From: Paramarasmius palmivorus
Taxonomy: Eukaryota; Basidiomycota; Agaricomycetes; Agaricales; Marasmiaceae
DNA: 64,000 bases
Direction: 5' to 3'
Assembly: GCA_037176845.1 (NCBI GenBank)
Contig: JAYKXP010000190.1
Span: 1 to 64,000 of the forward strand
Part shown: in pieces, positions 10,099 to 21,689 of the stretch
Layout: each line of letters starts with the position of its first letter
How positions within the stretch are numbered: position 1 is the first letter of the stretch
Program-made: the position numbers and the translations under genes
Notes under the pieces: generated by a model
What the model was told of the DNA's origin: nothing
Seen by the model: the letters and a program-made list of their open reading frames with translations, nothing else
Databases searched by the model: none

Positions 10099-12756
10099 AT
10101 GTCCGATAGAGGTAGCCGTTATCAATCCAGAAGCGGTACCCCAGTATCAGGAACGTTCGACCCAGAACAAATATTACGAGGATCTAGGAACCCTAGCAGG
10201 AATCCTAGCAGACAACCTACACCAGTAGGCAGTAGAACAGGCAGTCCATCGGGACAGCAACAGAGCATATCATCACATCCATCGAGAAATCCATCGCGTA
10301 TACCTTCTAGGAGACAGAGTCCAGTTGGAGGATTGCACACGCCACCAGCATCTTCTGCACAACCCACACAACTCCGAACAGATTTAAACTGTTTTGATTG
10401 TCCACATCAATTTGAAATCGACGAACTTCGAGATCAATACGCAGATTATACCGATTTAAAGTGGTATCATTGTGCAGAACAACCGTGTCCAAACAGAAGA
10501 AATCGTATCAGGACTCCAAAGGAAGCTTTACAAGCAGGAAATTTTAGGGATTGTGACAATCACAACGAAAAAGTAGTTCGAGGAAACGTCCTACGAACAA
10601 CAGTACCCCAACCACAACCATTAGTATTTCCACCAGCGGGAACATCAGCTTCACAGGAAGAAACTGTTGAAGAAGAGACCAAACTTGCTTAAGAGTTTGA
10701 ACAGGAAACCGAACTTGCTGAAGAGTTCGAAAAAGGATTAGGATTTGCTGAAGAATCCGATAAAGAAGAACAGGACCTAGAACAGGAACAAGAGCAGGAT
10801 AAAGAAGACTCAGAACAGGAATCAGAAGCTGATACTGATAAACCTGTATCTGAAGAAGACAAAGGAACACCTGCCGAAGAGAAGGACGATCCACCAGAAT
10901 CGCCCAGCATAGGTCCTAAACCCAAACCGAGAACACCATCTCCCAAGAGATCACCAAAGGAAGAATCATTTGATTCAGACGAAGAAGAAGACAATATGGC
11001 ATCTAAAGCAGTCAAAGCATTTAACGACTGTACCAAGTTAAAGGACGATGGCTCAAACTGGGGCATGTGGGCAATGTGTGTAGAACTTGCAGCAAAGTCA
11101 ATAGGGTATGGGAAGTACCTGACTACTGCAGAAGAAGGAGATGCAGATGCCGATCTCATGAACGCAATTGTTGGAAAATTGCCGGACACTATTCTTCGAA
11201 GATATCGAAATGCGAAGACATCACAAGCATTATGGACAGGATTAAAGAAGGATTACGACACAAAGAATCCTTTGACAGAAGCACACCTGGAACGCAAGCT
11301 ATACAATCTATCTTGCTATGACGTTGGCAAAGTCAATGAACATATTGACGAACTCCTCAATATCCGAAACGAACTCACATCACAAAACATCACTATTTCG
11401 GATGATCAGTTCAAGAATGCATTAATTGCATCAGTTCCCCAATCATTGAATTCAACAATCACAGCTGTCATGACCGTATACAGTGAATCAAACAAGGATT
11501 TAACTGTTGACAAGCTGATTGCTGCTATTCGAGCTGAAGCAAACGGACAGGCAATGCGCCGAGGCAAAACCAAGAAGGAGGAAGCCAATTATTCCTGAGA
11601 TCATTCCAATAATAGAGGCCGAGGATTTAATAGCCGAGGAAGAGGCCGGAGATTTAATGATCGTCAGGGCGGAGATAGAGATCACAAAGAAATCACATGT
11701 TTCAGATGTCAAGGAAAAGGACATATCGCCGCAAAATGTGCTACAAAGCCGAAATCCAGGAAATCGGATGATGAATCCGAGGATAAAGAGAAGTGCAAGC
11801 AAGCTAAAGATAGCCAATCATGGCGAAAAGGAAAAGAGAAGGCCAGCAGTACCAAGGAAAGTGCTGTTAAAGCCATGGAAGAAGAAATATGGGAAGAAGG
11901 CACATGGTTAGCCAGGGAAATCCGAGCAGTGGAACAGTATAATCCACCAAAAGAATGGTTTTACGATGAAGAATTTGGAAACACCAAGGAAACTGAAGAG
12001 AAATCCGAGGAAACAGCATACATGGCCGTGGAAATGCACACCACGATGGCCACAATGGTCGATTTACAGACACCAATTGATACCAAAGCAATCATATGCA
12101 GAGAAGATCAAATGGATTCTCAACAATGCCATCAAGAAGGCTATACAGGACAACCAAAGAATCAACCACAGACAACTACAGAGACCAAGGACCATGAAAT
12201 TCATGGAGGACAGACATTCAAGGAACATCATTGTTGCAAAATATGTCACAAATTTATCCAGCACATACTTATGGGGGAGAAATCACATCCAGAATGGCTG
12301 ATGAAAGTCATAGGACAGAAGGATGAAACAAAGGAAATTACCCCAAGGGATGGAAAAATGGAACAGGAAAATGGAACAGATCAGACATTGGCACACAAGG
12401 AGAACAAGACAGATCCAGAAAGTCTTGAACCATTGCAGATATCACTCGTCGAGGGGGAGTACAAAAACTCGATCAACAACATTTCAGAACAAGTCGCCGA
12501 GATGAATCTCAATGAAGGAAACAGGTCACCAAAAGAAAAACAAGTTGGACCAAATCAACTTGTAAACGTCAATCCAACAGGAGAATATTCAGGAACGGTC
12601 AAAGAAGCGGAAGTGGAACCACCATATCACCAATACTACCACCGACAGAAGATTAAACACCGAGATCAACAGAATACACAACATCGCCACCGGATCACAC
12701 ATTGGAATCACCGAACAGAACACGCGAACAAAGAATTAGAGTCAAACCCCGGATAA
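10099..12756 (+). pseudogene. Gag-like protein of the Copia family (inner copy), ~885 codons, two stops
   Basis: This is the best preserved copy of the only protein of this family. In order it has an Ser/Arg/Pro-rich N terminus (codons 1-95); a Cys/His segment with CFDCPHQF and WYHCAEQPC (about 98-150); an acidic linker; a UBN2/Retrotran_gag-like capsid region (about 300-480) with DDGSNWGMWAMCVELAAK; an Arg/Gly tract; a CCHC zinc knuckle; and a ~380-residue hydrophilic extension. The extension contains a second small Cys/His cluster, CCKICHKFIQH (about 12232-12264). In-frame stops are TAA at 10690-10692 and TGA at 11596-11598; copy A and the outer copy both have CGA at the second site. The frame ends at TAA 12754-12756, close to the 3' LTR, leaving no room for pol. 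Confidence 0.85.
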
Positions 12757-12783
12757 TTCCATCATCCAAGGTTTGAGGGGGAG

Positions 12784-13147
12784 TGTTGGAATTCTAAATA
12801 TAGATATCACTAGACAAGTTATTTTCACTTTATTCCGCCTATGCCACAATTACTAAGAAAGCAGATATACATAGAACAGTTGCTTTAACCTGCTTGTACT
12901 ACCATTTACTGACAGTTACTGACACTGACTGTGCAGTTATTTCTAGTTCACTTAGTATCTATTATTGTACCTTTAGGATTATCTTTTATCCCTCACTCAT
13001 GTATAAAAGCTAGACAGAAAACCCTACAATAACATAGACTTGGTTTACACATCTTGTGTTCTCTCAACCCCTCTGGTCATCTGCTATCGTTTATTCGCGC
13101 TTACCTGCGCTATCGCTGCTAACAGAGTTCAATCTAAAACTCTGACA
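12784..13147 (+). repeat. 3' LTR of the inner Copia element (364 bp)
   Basis: Preceded by the purine-rich tract GGTTTGAGGGGGAG at 12770-12783 and followed by the TCAAC target duplication at 13148-13152. Confidence 0.93.
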
Positions 13148-13152
13148 TCAAC

Positions 13153-13742
13153 CACAGACAACTACAGAGACCAAGGACCAGGAAATTCATGGAGGACAGA
13201 CATTCAAAGAGCACCATTTTTGCCAAATATGTCACAAATTTATCCAGCACATAATTATGGGGGAGAAATTGCATCCAGAATGGCTGATGAAAGTCATAGG
13301 ACAGAAGGATGAAACAAAGGAAATTACCCCAAGGGATGGAAAAATGGAACAGGAAAATGGAACAGATCAGACATTGGCACACAAGGAGAACAAGACAGAT
13401 CCAGAAAGTCTTGAACCATTGCAGATCTCACTCATCGAGGGGGAGCACAAAAACTCGATCAATGACATTTCAAAACAAGTCGCCGAGATGAATCTCAATG
13501 AAGGAAACAGGTCACCAAAAGAAAAACAAGTTGGACCAAATCAACTTGTAAACGTCAATCCAACAGGAGAATATTCAGGAACGGTCAAAGAAGCGGAAGT
13601 GGAACCACCATATCACCAATACTACCACCGACAGAAGATTAAACACCGAGATCAACAGAATACACAACATCGCCACCGGATCACACATTGGAATCACCGA
13701 ACAGAACACGCGAACAAAGAATTAGAGTCAAACCCCGGATAA
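13153..13742 (+). pseudogene. 3' section of the outer copy's gag-like frame
   Basis: Continuation of the frame broken at 9551. It encodes the Cys/His cluster FCQICHKFIQH, the LHPEWLMKVIGQ segment and the hydrophilic tail up to the TAA at 13740-13742. It is nearly the same as 12161-12756 in the inner copy. Confidence 0.85.
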
Positions 13743-13769
13743 TTCCATCATCCAAGGTTTGAGGGGGAG

Positions 13770-14137
13770 TGTTGGAATTCTAAATATAGATGTCACTAGA
13801 CAAGTCATTTTCACTTCATTCCGCCTATGCCACAATTACTAAGAAAGCAGATATACATAGAACAGTAGCTTTAACCCACTTGTACCACCATTTACTGATA
13901 GTTACTGACACTGACTGTGCAGTTATTTCTAGTTCACTTAGTATCTATTATCGTACCTTTAGGATTATCTTTTATCCCTCACTCATGTATAAAAGCTAGA
14001 CAGAAAACCCTACATACATATGAATCGAATCAGTTCATAGAGTTGGTTCTATCTCAACCCCTCTGGTCATCTGCTATCGTTTATTCGTGCTTACCTGCGC
14101 TATCGCTGCTAACAGAGTTCAATCTAAAACTCTGACA
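13770..14137 (+). repeat. 3' LTR of the outer Copia element (368 bp)
   Basis: It pairs with the LTR at 6968 by length and shared variants. It is followed by GAATA (14138-14142), the target duplication matching 6963-6967. Confidence 0.93.
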
Positions 14138-14841
14138 GAATATAGGTATGTCTTGTGCATGATGTTCTTTCTGATATGAGGTTGAATATGTTGACGGCGA
14201 TGTGGGTCTTGAATCATGGTATTTAGATGGGAAATTGTTGTGTGCGCGGGATGTGGAGTGTGAAGAAAAGGAAGTTGGGGATGGGGAAAAGCCTGGGACG
14301 ACTGAGGTTGGCGATCATGTTCCTATTTTTGTTCGGACACGTCAAGAGAGATGGCAAATGAACCTGTCGAAATGGTGTATCTCTACAAATCACATTCGAT
14401 CGGACCTCAGGCCTCAGACCTCAGACCACACTTCACCACACCCTGAGCGCATCTTCAATGCGCCAATGGTCGATGCTAACTTCAAGCATGTCAACGACAG
14501 GCAGTCGTAGGTCCGGGGCTAACGTCTATTCAGTGGCGATTCTCGTTCCTGTCTCGTTTACATCTGTCTTTCAACACCCCTCTAGGTGTAGGTATCATCC
14601 GCGTGCATAAGGGCCTTGTTACATAGATCCAAATACATAGTGAACAATACAAATGATATAATACAACGAGTTGAACTCGTAGAGAGCATAATCCGTGCAT
14701 CGCTATGCACTCTATAAACACCAGAGAGGAAGAACACATCCATAAATATGCAAATTAGGCCAGGAATCGCATAGGACACAAGTACCTGCAGATAGTCAGC
14801 GCGATCATCTAGAACTTGCCGAATCACTTACCAAAAAAGAA
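14138..14841. other. host sequence right of the outer Copia element
   Basis: An open plus-strand frame at 14202-14510 and small minus-strand frames are present, none resembling a known family. It may contain the other half of the sequence disrupted by the element, since the junction reads like an exon end plus GTATGT donor. Confidence 0.35.
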
Positions 14842-17001
14842 TCACACTCTTCGTTTGGTGCCTCTTTGGCGTTTCCCCAGAGGTGTTTCAGCTTTCGGTC
14901 GAGCCGTGACCTTGGAATGCGGTTTCGCCACGGGAATCCGTGAAGGCTTCGGTGTCGATGACGTGAGCGGAGACCGAGGGATCGTGACTGTGGTTCTGAA
15001 GTGAGATGGCGGAACTAATAGAGAACGTCGAACGGAATGTTGACCTTTAACCGCCGGAGGCGTATCAAGTGGCACACTTGGGTCACTCCGCTTGTCGGGA
15101 GTAGATGTGCCAGAAGATGAGTTTTCTGTGAATTGTGGATGAACAATGTATACATAACTGCAAAATTGTGACTAACCGTGAACTTCTTCAAACCGATTTT
15201 CCGTTGTTTCGTTATTGATAAGGATATCAAACTCTGGATATCCCAAACTTCGAGCAAAATCCGCAGTCGTAGGATCGAAGCCACGAGCGACTTGCCAGTT
15301 GCGGATGGCAGTATAGACATAGCTTTGCCATGTAAGCACTTCTGGCTCACCAATGATTGCATCCGTCTTCAGCTCTGGAACTCCCCATCGCCTACATTCC
15401 TCCACTGTCATCTCAGATCGCCCATTCTCATCAAGAGACCAGAAGTGGGTTCTGGTTTGTCCCCATGACTTGATTTCGGCCGTCGTCATGGGGAGAGGGT
15501 AGATGAAGAGGTAGATGGGCGAGAGTCTTCCAAATGATAAGAATCTTTGTTGATTCAAGAACCTTGATGATGTTGATCGGAGAGTGAGGGCCACATATGG
15601 GTCAACTATAACTATACAAAGGAAACATGATGAATTCAATCATCAACATGGTGAAGGGGGAGGACATACAGCATTGTTCCTCTGTTCCCAACATCCTGCA
15701 GGCATAGATGATCCTTGAGCTTTGCGACAACCAACCCTTATGAAATCTGCCATCGTTAAAATAGAAACTGACAAAGACTTCTGGATCGTCCAGCTCCAAA
15801 CTTTAGAAATCAGCACCCAGAACTGAACCATTACGCCCACGCGCACTCACCGAATCCGCCCATCATCCAACATCGTTTTATTTACCACTCCCTTCCTCCT
15901 GTCCGTTTCCCATAACGCCCCACCATCTCGGCACCTCACAACAGCTTCCAGTGAACAAGAATAAACGGTATCAATGCGAAGCCCATCGAGAGTTTCCGGG
16001 GTGTTTTCCGGCGGGATGTTGAGCAGCGCTTCACGAAAAAGGCTTTCAAGATCAGCTGAGCCTTCTTGCCCTTGTGCACATTGAACGACGAGACGGTCCA
16101 TCGCCATTGAAGGGAAATGCTGGAAGTATTGAAAGGAAATGTCGTCTTGCAGCATCTCTGCTGAGGATGGGATAGAAATTTCATCGAGTCTTTCAGCACC
16201 TGCAATGGAAAAAGTAGGCCCGCGGGGTCCCTTGATCAGAGTCCCCCTTGTGTTCAACCATACCTCTGACTCATGGCAATCCAATCTCTCCTAAAACAGC
16301 GTTAGCTTTGCGGGCACAGGAAACACCAAGTTTAAGACGCACTACCAAACATCCAACAAATAAATCCCTCCAGAACGAGTTCATGTAGAAGTGCCCAAGA
16401 GGGACAAGCTCTATCGCGCCAACTTGATCAGTATACGACATCGCTGAACAGGGTGGAAGACTCACCGTTGTGGAAGATCAAAAACGGGACACTGGATCGA
16501 TTCAGGGCGTAGAGTTGCCATGCGTCTAGGGACCTATCTGGTTGTCAGTGAAGTTAGGTGGGAAAGGCGGTAACGAACCTGTTTTGTGAAAAGCGACGGA
16601 AATCTTCCTCCCAAACCTCTTGAGCCTCCGGGCCTTTGTACTCTATGGCGGTGAACTTGGACTGCCGGCCAATCAATCCGACACTATAAATTGTTTTCTG
16701 GGCCCTATGACGTGCAACACATCGACAGTTCTGGTACGGACATTGACAAAGATGTAAGACATCATCGCGATGTATCTCTTTCAAAAGGTAGAGGTCGGCT
16801 TTATTCAAGCGTTCGAACTATGATTTTCGTATTCAGCTCATGCAAGTACATCACTATAGGAGCACGTACCTCGTCGTATTCCGTAGGCTCAACATCCGCC
16901 CGTTGACCGATATGTACTACTCCCCCTGTGACGATGAACTGGTCGCGTGATAGGTCGTCCGCGTCAATAGCTTGACTGCCAAAGATATGATTGAAGGCCA
17001 T
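14842..17001 (-). CDS. multi-exon protein of unknown function with basic C terminus
   Basis: The start is an ATG at 17001 (MAFNHIFGSQAIDADDLS). Coding segments follow at about 17001-16801, 16797-16580, 16530-16355, 16284-15850, 15800-15720, 15600-15172 and 15110-14842, separated by short GT-AG introns; exact boundaries are approximate. Notable peptides are the Cys/His cluster HLCQCPYQNCRCVARH, LDAWQLYALNRSSVPFLIFH and SFYFNDGRFHKGWLSQSSR. The last exon is Pro/Ser/Lys-rich and ends in KRQRGTKRRV, a likely nuclear localisation signal. I do not recognise a named domain. The style of the sequence suggests an agaricomycete-specific family. It lies tail-to-head with the kinase gene upstream on the same strand. 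Confidence 0.65.
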
Positions 17002-17202
17002 TATTGGCGAAGGAGGACTAGGGCTGAGGGTCTTGGTGGTGGTAGTTGTCGTGGAGTGCACGAGGCATACAACAGCTTAGATGGAATGGTCGGCGATCTC
17101 CGATGCTGTATTCTTCAAGTACAAGGAAGCGTCACTCGCCTTGCCGCGCCGTCATTGTCTTGGTATTGACCGGCAAGCCACCCGTGCTTGCCGTCCACAG
17201 TT

Positions 17203-17288
17203 TCCTGTAGTATTTCGAACCGTGACTACGACGGGAAACAACACATGTACATATACTGTATACATCTTGACTATGACAGAACTGTTCC
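17203..17288 (-). repeat. ~85-bp dispersed repeat, copy 1 (inverted)
   Basis: This segment is the reverse complement of sequences at 49022-49106 and 55823-55904. Shared words include GTATACAGTATATGTACATG and CCCGTCGTAGTTACAG, read on the minus strand here. It lies in the 3' flank of the kinase gene; the other two lie in the 3' flanks of F-box genes. Confidence 0.75.
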
Positions 17289-17478
17289 TCCAACTAAGTC
17301 CAGAACAGAATATCGATCAAGCCGACTCGGAAAAGAAATATGGTGCATATTAAGCAAAGATCGGGGACGGCTGGGAAGACGGACGTTTGGTTCAAGACTA
17401 GGCGGCGGGTCGGACGACTGGAAACGAAAGCAATCTTCCGAGGAGTCTTTCCAGTCAATGTCAACTAGATTCCCACAC

Positions 17479-19593
17479 TCAGTCTTCCTCGGAAGCTGAA
17501 GATGAACAGCCCTCGTCTGCGAGCATGAGTATGGCGAGTTCAGGCGACGTCCCTTGTGTGGGATTTTGACTTGTTTGAGAGCTAGAGCCCGAGTGATCCT
17601 CTTGAGAAGCCAAAAAGGTCTTGATTTTATCGCGAATATCGCTGACAATGTCGCTTTTCTTTAAAATACGAACAAATCTAAGTTAGTATGGTTCGAGACT
17701 GCAGAATCGCTCTAATCCACGTACCCTAAACCAGTCCGGCCTTTTTGCACCAAACCCAAGGCATTGAAGTCGTAAGCGCACGCAAGTCTCGCAACGACCT
17801 TGTTCGTCTGGTTTTTCGTCACATTTCTAGAAAGCGCGCGAGACCAAAAGAGAAAAAAAGCGCCTGTCAGCAAGAGTTGTACAGCAGAGAAAGCGATATG
17901 GGCGACTAACCTTTCGACGAATTCTGCATGTGTAGCATGCACTCTTCGCTCGGACGGCTCCCTTGGCCTTGGGTGCTCCGGTGGTCATCTTTGCTTCGGT
18001 CACTCTAATGCCGGCATCTCGCCGCGCGTTTTCAATCCCTCGTGACGATGTGGGATTGATGCCAAAGTAGTTGGTGAAGGAGGAAGTCGAGGGGATATGG
18101 TTAGGCCCCCTGGGCGCTTGCAGGCGGGACGACGTTGGTGGCGGGCCTAACTCCTTGGGTACACATTTGAGCTCTGCTGCTGACAGGAACTCAACCACCT
18201 GTTCAGATGTACAATGCCGATCGACACTATTCTGCATTTCCACGAAAAGTTGGCTGTCCCACTCTTCTGCAATGATGATCGTAGTACCTGCGGCCTGAAG
18301 CAACTCCGCTAGGCTCTCGACTATATTACACGCTTGGGGTCTCGAGTCGGGGGGATTCCAACAGTAAGTGATTAACGACCAGATTGCGTCGTAAGGCGCC
18401 TTATGCACAAAAAGTGGCGCCAATGGATGCTTCCCTCGAATAATGGCAGTAATCACTGCTCCATCATTGGATAAATCATGGAAAGGGAGGCGACCCGTGA
18501 TGACCTACATTATATCGTTCAGTCTTGAGATGTAAGTAGTACAATGGACAGCACTTGCCTCATAATAAACACACCCGCACGAATAGATATCACTCTCTTT
18601 CGTCGCTGAACACCCTTCTAGTATTTCAGGAGCAGACCATCTGACACTCCCTGGTCTGCCTGTGCTAGTGCTCGAAGTGATTTGATGCGCAATGCGGGAC
18701 AACCCGAAATCGGCCAGGCAGGCCCGATGAGAAGAAGTAATGAGGATGTTGACCTAGTGTTCGTGGAGTCTGTCAGTGGCACTGGCAAAACAGTATATGA
18801 CTAACCCCTTTGAGGTCTCCGTGGATGATGTTCCATTCGTGTAGACATGATAATCCGGCGGCTATATCGTGCATCTGGACTTACCATTAAGACTCGGTGG
18901 ATTGGGTTCGACTCTGAGACAATGGAGCTTACAAGCTGTAACTGAACCACAGAATCTTGTGGGCAACCTTCCAGATATTTAACAAGGTTGCCGTTCTCCA
19001 TCCACGGAGAAACGAGGCAAATACGTTTGTGAGTGTCATCCAGGTAGTACAGGCCGAGGCAAGGGAGTAGATTAGGATGTTTGAGTTGTCGCCAGACAAT
19101 TGCCTCACGCAGGAATGGCTGATGGTCTGCTGGTAAGGATATGTCCAGTAACGAGCATGGGTACGGGACATACCTTTATAAAGCGATTAATGTCGGTGGA
19201 AGGGACCCTGGACACCTTCAAGCACACGATTCGACTATCAACTCCAATAGTCCCCTTATAAATATCGCCAAATCCACCAAAATCAACCGGATGTATCTCA
19301 ACCATCCTTGCGCATTGAATTGTCAAACAACTGGGATATAGATCGGAGTGTTTTGAAAGGCGAATCATTGTGTGGCAGATCTGACTTCGTAAATCGGCAG
19401 TTATTCCCGGGGCATCGATTAGCTGTGTTCGTGGTCAACTCGGTTTTATGTCGTGCTGAGAATGTATATTTACTTGTTGTAGGTGATCCAGCAATGACTG
19501 TGCAATGACTCCTTGTTGGTTGTAGAGCTCCCGGCGGACTTCTCTGTGTCGGAATATGAGCTGAAGGCGCCTCAGCTCGTTTTCGTAGTTCAT
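17479..19593 (-). CDS. TKL-type protein kinase continuing into a Zn(II)2Cys6 DNA-binding domain
   Basis: The start is an ATG at 19593 (MNYENELRRLQLIF). After a leader helix the kinase domain shows a glycine loop FGGFGDIYKG (about 19290), the ATP lysine in IVCLKVSR, the SPWMENGNLVKYL hinge, the catalytic loop HGDLKG (about 18812), NILI, ADFGLSR, and the APE region SVRWSAPEIL. Key residues are present, so it may be active. From the C-lobe (FVHKAPYDAIWSLITYCW) one frame runs without stop for ~150 codons to MTTGAPKAKGAVRAKSACYTC. Splicing over the intron at about 17910-17840 then gives a C6 cluster, CYTCRIRRKKCDE...CETCVRLRLQC. The end is a Ser-rich tail and TGA at 17481-17479. Alternatively a separate small factor starts at that internal Met. 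Introns are 40-70 bp. Confidence 0.75.
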
Positions 19594-20019
19594 GGTGGAG
19601 TGGTGACAACCACTGTCAGGCAGTAGGGTTCCCGTGTCTTTATATTGTGATCAGAATGATGCTAACACCCACAGCATTGAGTTATAGAAGCTATCCATAA
19701 TGCATCAATCGAAATTTACGAACCAGAACCGACTTCGATGAACCTTTCTTTCCCAGTGTCCCATCCTTGGTCGCTGTTCAACCTCTCTGTCTACGTTTTA
19801 TTCGAGGGTGATTGAAGAAGTAGTGAAGAAGTGTGAAGTAAGCAGCTGTCAGGGCCGTGGGCCCGAGAAATTCCCTTTCTATGAACCATCCAGGGAACAC
19901 TTCTCGAACTCAGCCTTTCAATTCAAAGGCATAGCTCTATACACGAGGCACGAATAATTAAGTCTGTCTAGGGGAGATTAGGTCTCATCCTGCAAGTACT
20001 TGGGTCGCACCAGACTCTT
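19594..20019. other. upstream region of the kinase gene
   Basis: No gene is seen. A TATATTG-type word lies near 19643 upstream of the kinase start, and there is otherwise unremarkable sequence up to the inverted cassette. Confidence 0.5.
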
Positions 20020-20559
20020 ACTCGCTCGACGTAGTATGTACACTTTTACTTTGAATTCGGCTTTTCGAATTTTAACCAAAACGGATAGGACAGATTAATA
20101 GTTCTCACAAGAGGGCAGTGATGCATACTACGTATACGCATCTCGGCGGAGAATGAGGGTAGCATGTTTTGGTTTTGCGGGTAGCTTGAATATGGGACAT
20201 GGTACGTTTGCTCAAGCCAATGGTTCTATCGGTGACATTCTAATCCTCGATCTGGACAGTCACATTTTTGCAACCTAGGACTCGACAGTTCTCAGTACAC
20301 AGTCAACACACGTCACGTTTGGTCTTGAAGCCCGTTTTTCATCGACGAGCCCGAGATGGAGACCACTGACTGGACTCGGGGCACGCGTACAACGCGACGC
20401 GGTATGAATTGGGTATGATACGTTTATACGCGATGGTACAAGCTTTGGGAGGTACGTGGCTGCGAATAATATACAAATTAACGATATACTTAACTAGTTT
20501 GTATAAGTTTAACAGGTGTCCGAGGAAAGCTCAATTCTACTTACTCGACGTCAGTACTA

Positions 20560-21249
20560 TCACCCAACACTCGACAGAGGAACACACACGCACCATAAAC
20601 CAACACCATGAATGTGGCCAATAACATCTCCAGTCAACCTTCCTGTTTGCAAATCGCGCAGGATAGCAGCGAGTATCGGGTCGGTAGAATGTCTTGGTGG
20701 TGGTGGTCCTGGGATCTTCAGGTTCGAGTGGGAGTGAGGGTTCTTTGGATAGATGGAAGGTGGGACTTTGGTTTGGGTATTACGATGATGATGTTGGTGA
20801 GCCACTCTATGCGTATGCCCAGCGTCTACTAATGTTTATGGGTAACGAAACGTCAGGAAACGACAATCAAGCGCGTACGATATCGATGCCTTTGGTCTCT
20901 TTCACGCGCATTGGATGTGGAGATATTGCTGAGGAGAACGATCAGTATCGAATGGTTAATTGCGGTATCGCAACGTACCTTGTAGAGGAGCCACTATGCC
21001 AATGCATATCTTCAGCTTCAAGGCCATCGACATCGGTATCGGAATCAGGATTGAAGCCGTCATCTGCAAAGCAGGATCAATTGACGGCCATGGTCCGGGT
21101 GAATGCAAGGAAAACACACCAGTCTGTGGGTCATGAACACACCGAACGGTTGTCTGAGGCGTGTTATTCAGGTTGATGTTTATCGAGATACCGTCGACAT
21201 GATGGATAGCATGACCATGAATCTGAAAGTGTTTTCCAGAGTTGAACAT
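20560..21249 (-). CDS. small gene with NLR-like N-terminal motif (arm 1 copy)
   Basis: The start is an ATG at 21249. The N terminus contains HFQIHGHAIHHVDGISI, which matches the pattern FxSxxxxxIxGxxxxxVxG also found at the start of the NLR encoded at 26521. After at least one short intron the protein has an acidic middle, a basic His/Lys-rich part and the very conserved ILAAILRDLQTGRLTGDVIG near the C terminus (20645-20590). Copies exist at 38155-38834 and 45808-46470, which supports coding status. Exon limits are uncertain, so the length (~200 residues) is approximate. The function is unknown. The shared motif suggests a partner or decoy of the NLR, as inference. Confidence 0.5.
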
Positions 21250-21689
21250 TTGGTGACTTGGGGTGGGGAAAGATTCGACGAGGGATTTGGAACATTAGCG
21301 GCGCAATTTAAGTAAACCAGGAACATCGAAAGCAAGTGAAAGGTCGAAATCCGAAAGCAGGCTACCGGTCCCATTTTAGATCATGGCCCTACAGACGCCA
21401 AGGAATATTAGAAGCAGAACAAACCAGCATGCTATCCGTTTCCTTTTATATCTTCCGACTCTGGTTCTCTGATTTATAAAGCACCAGTACTCTGAATCTC
21501 CCCTTATCCTCCTCCCAGTTTCTCTTGAATCAACCGCGGTCACACCGGTTCTCTCGAGGGACTCTCTGGGATTCTTCTCTCTCTATCTTGTGTAAGGTCA
21601 ACGTGATTCCCATCGCGCTGCCTCTACATCTTTCGTCGTTGTGGTCGTCGTCTATCGCGTTCAGGTGCCCCTGGTCTGATCGACCCCGT

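Larger units (their letters stand above)
9552..13147 (+). mobile_element. Copia-type gag-only LTR element (inner, nested copy)
   Basis: 5' LTR 9552-9915 and 3' LTR 12784-13147, both 364 bp; by eye they differ at only one position, so the insertion is recent. The internal region 9916-12783 (2.87 kb) holds a primer-binding site, one long Gag-like frame (10099-12756) and a polypurine tract. It is flanked by the 5-bp duplication TCAAC. It lies in the outer element in the same orientation. No pol gene is present, so mobilisation would require enzymes from an autonomous Copia relative. Confidence 0.95.
6968..14137 (+). mobile_element. Copia-type gag-only LTR element (outer copy), split by a nested copy
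   Basis: 5' LTR 6968-7335, internal region 7336-9551 plus 13153-13769, and 3' LTR 13770-14137. Both LTRs are 368 bp and share private indels. The 5-bp direct repeat GAATA flanks the element at 6963-6967 and 14138-14142, so it is a complete insertion. Without the nested copy the internal region is about 2.83 kb and encodes only a Gag-like protein. By eye the two LTRs differ at about six positions, so this copy is older than the nested one. Confidence 0.93.

Noticed and set aside
20694..21176. Plus-strand 160-codon protein antisense to the small gene in arm 1
   Set aside because: The equivalent frames in the other two copies are broken, while the minus-strand frame keeps the conserved ILRDLQTGRLTGDVIG and N-terminal motif in all three.
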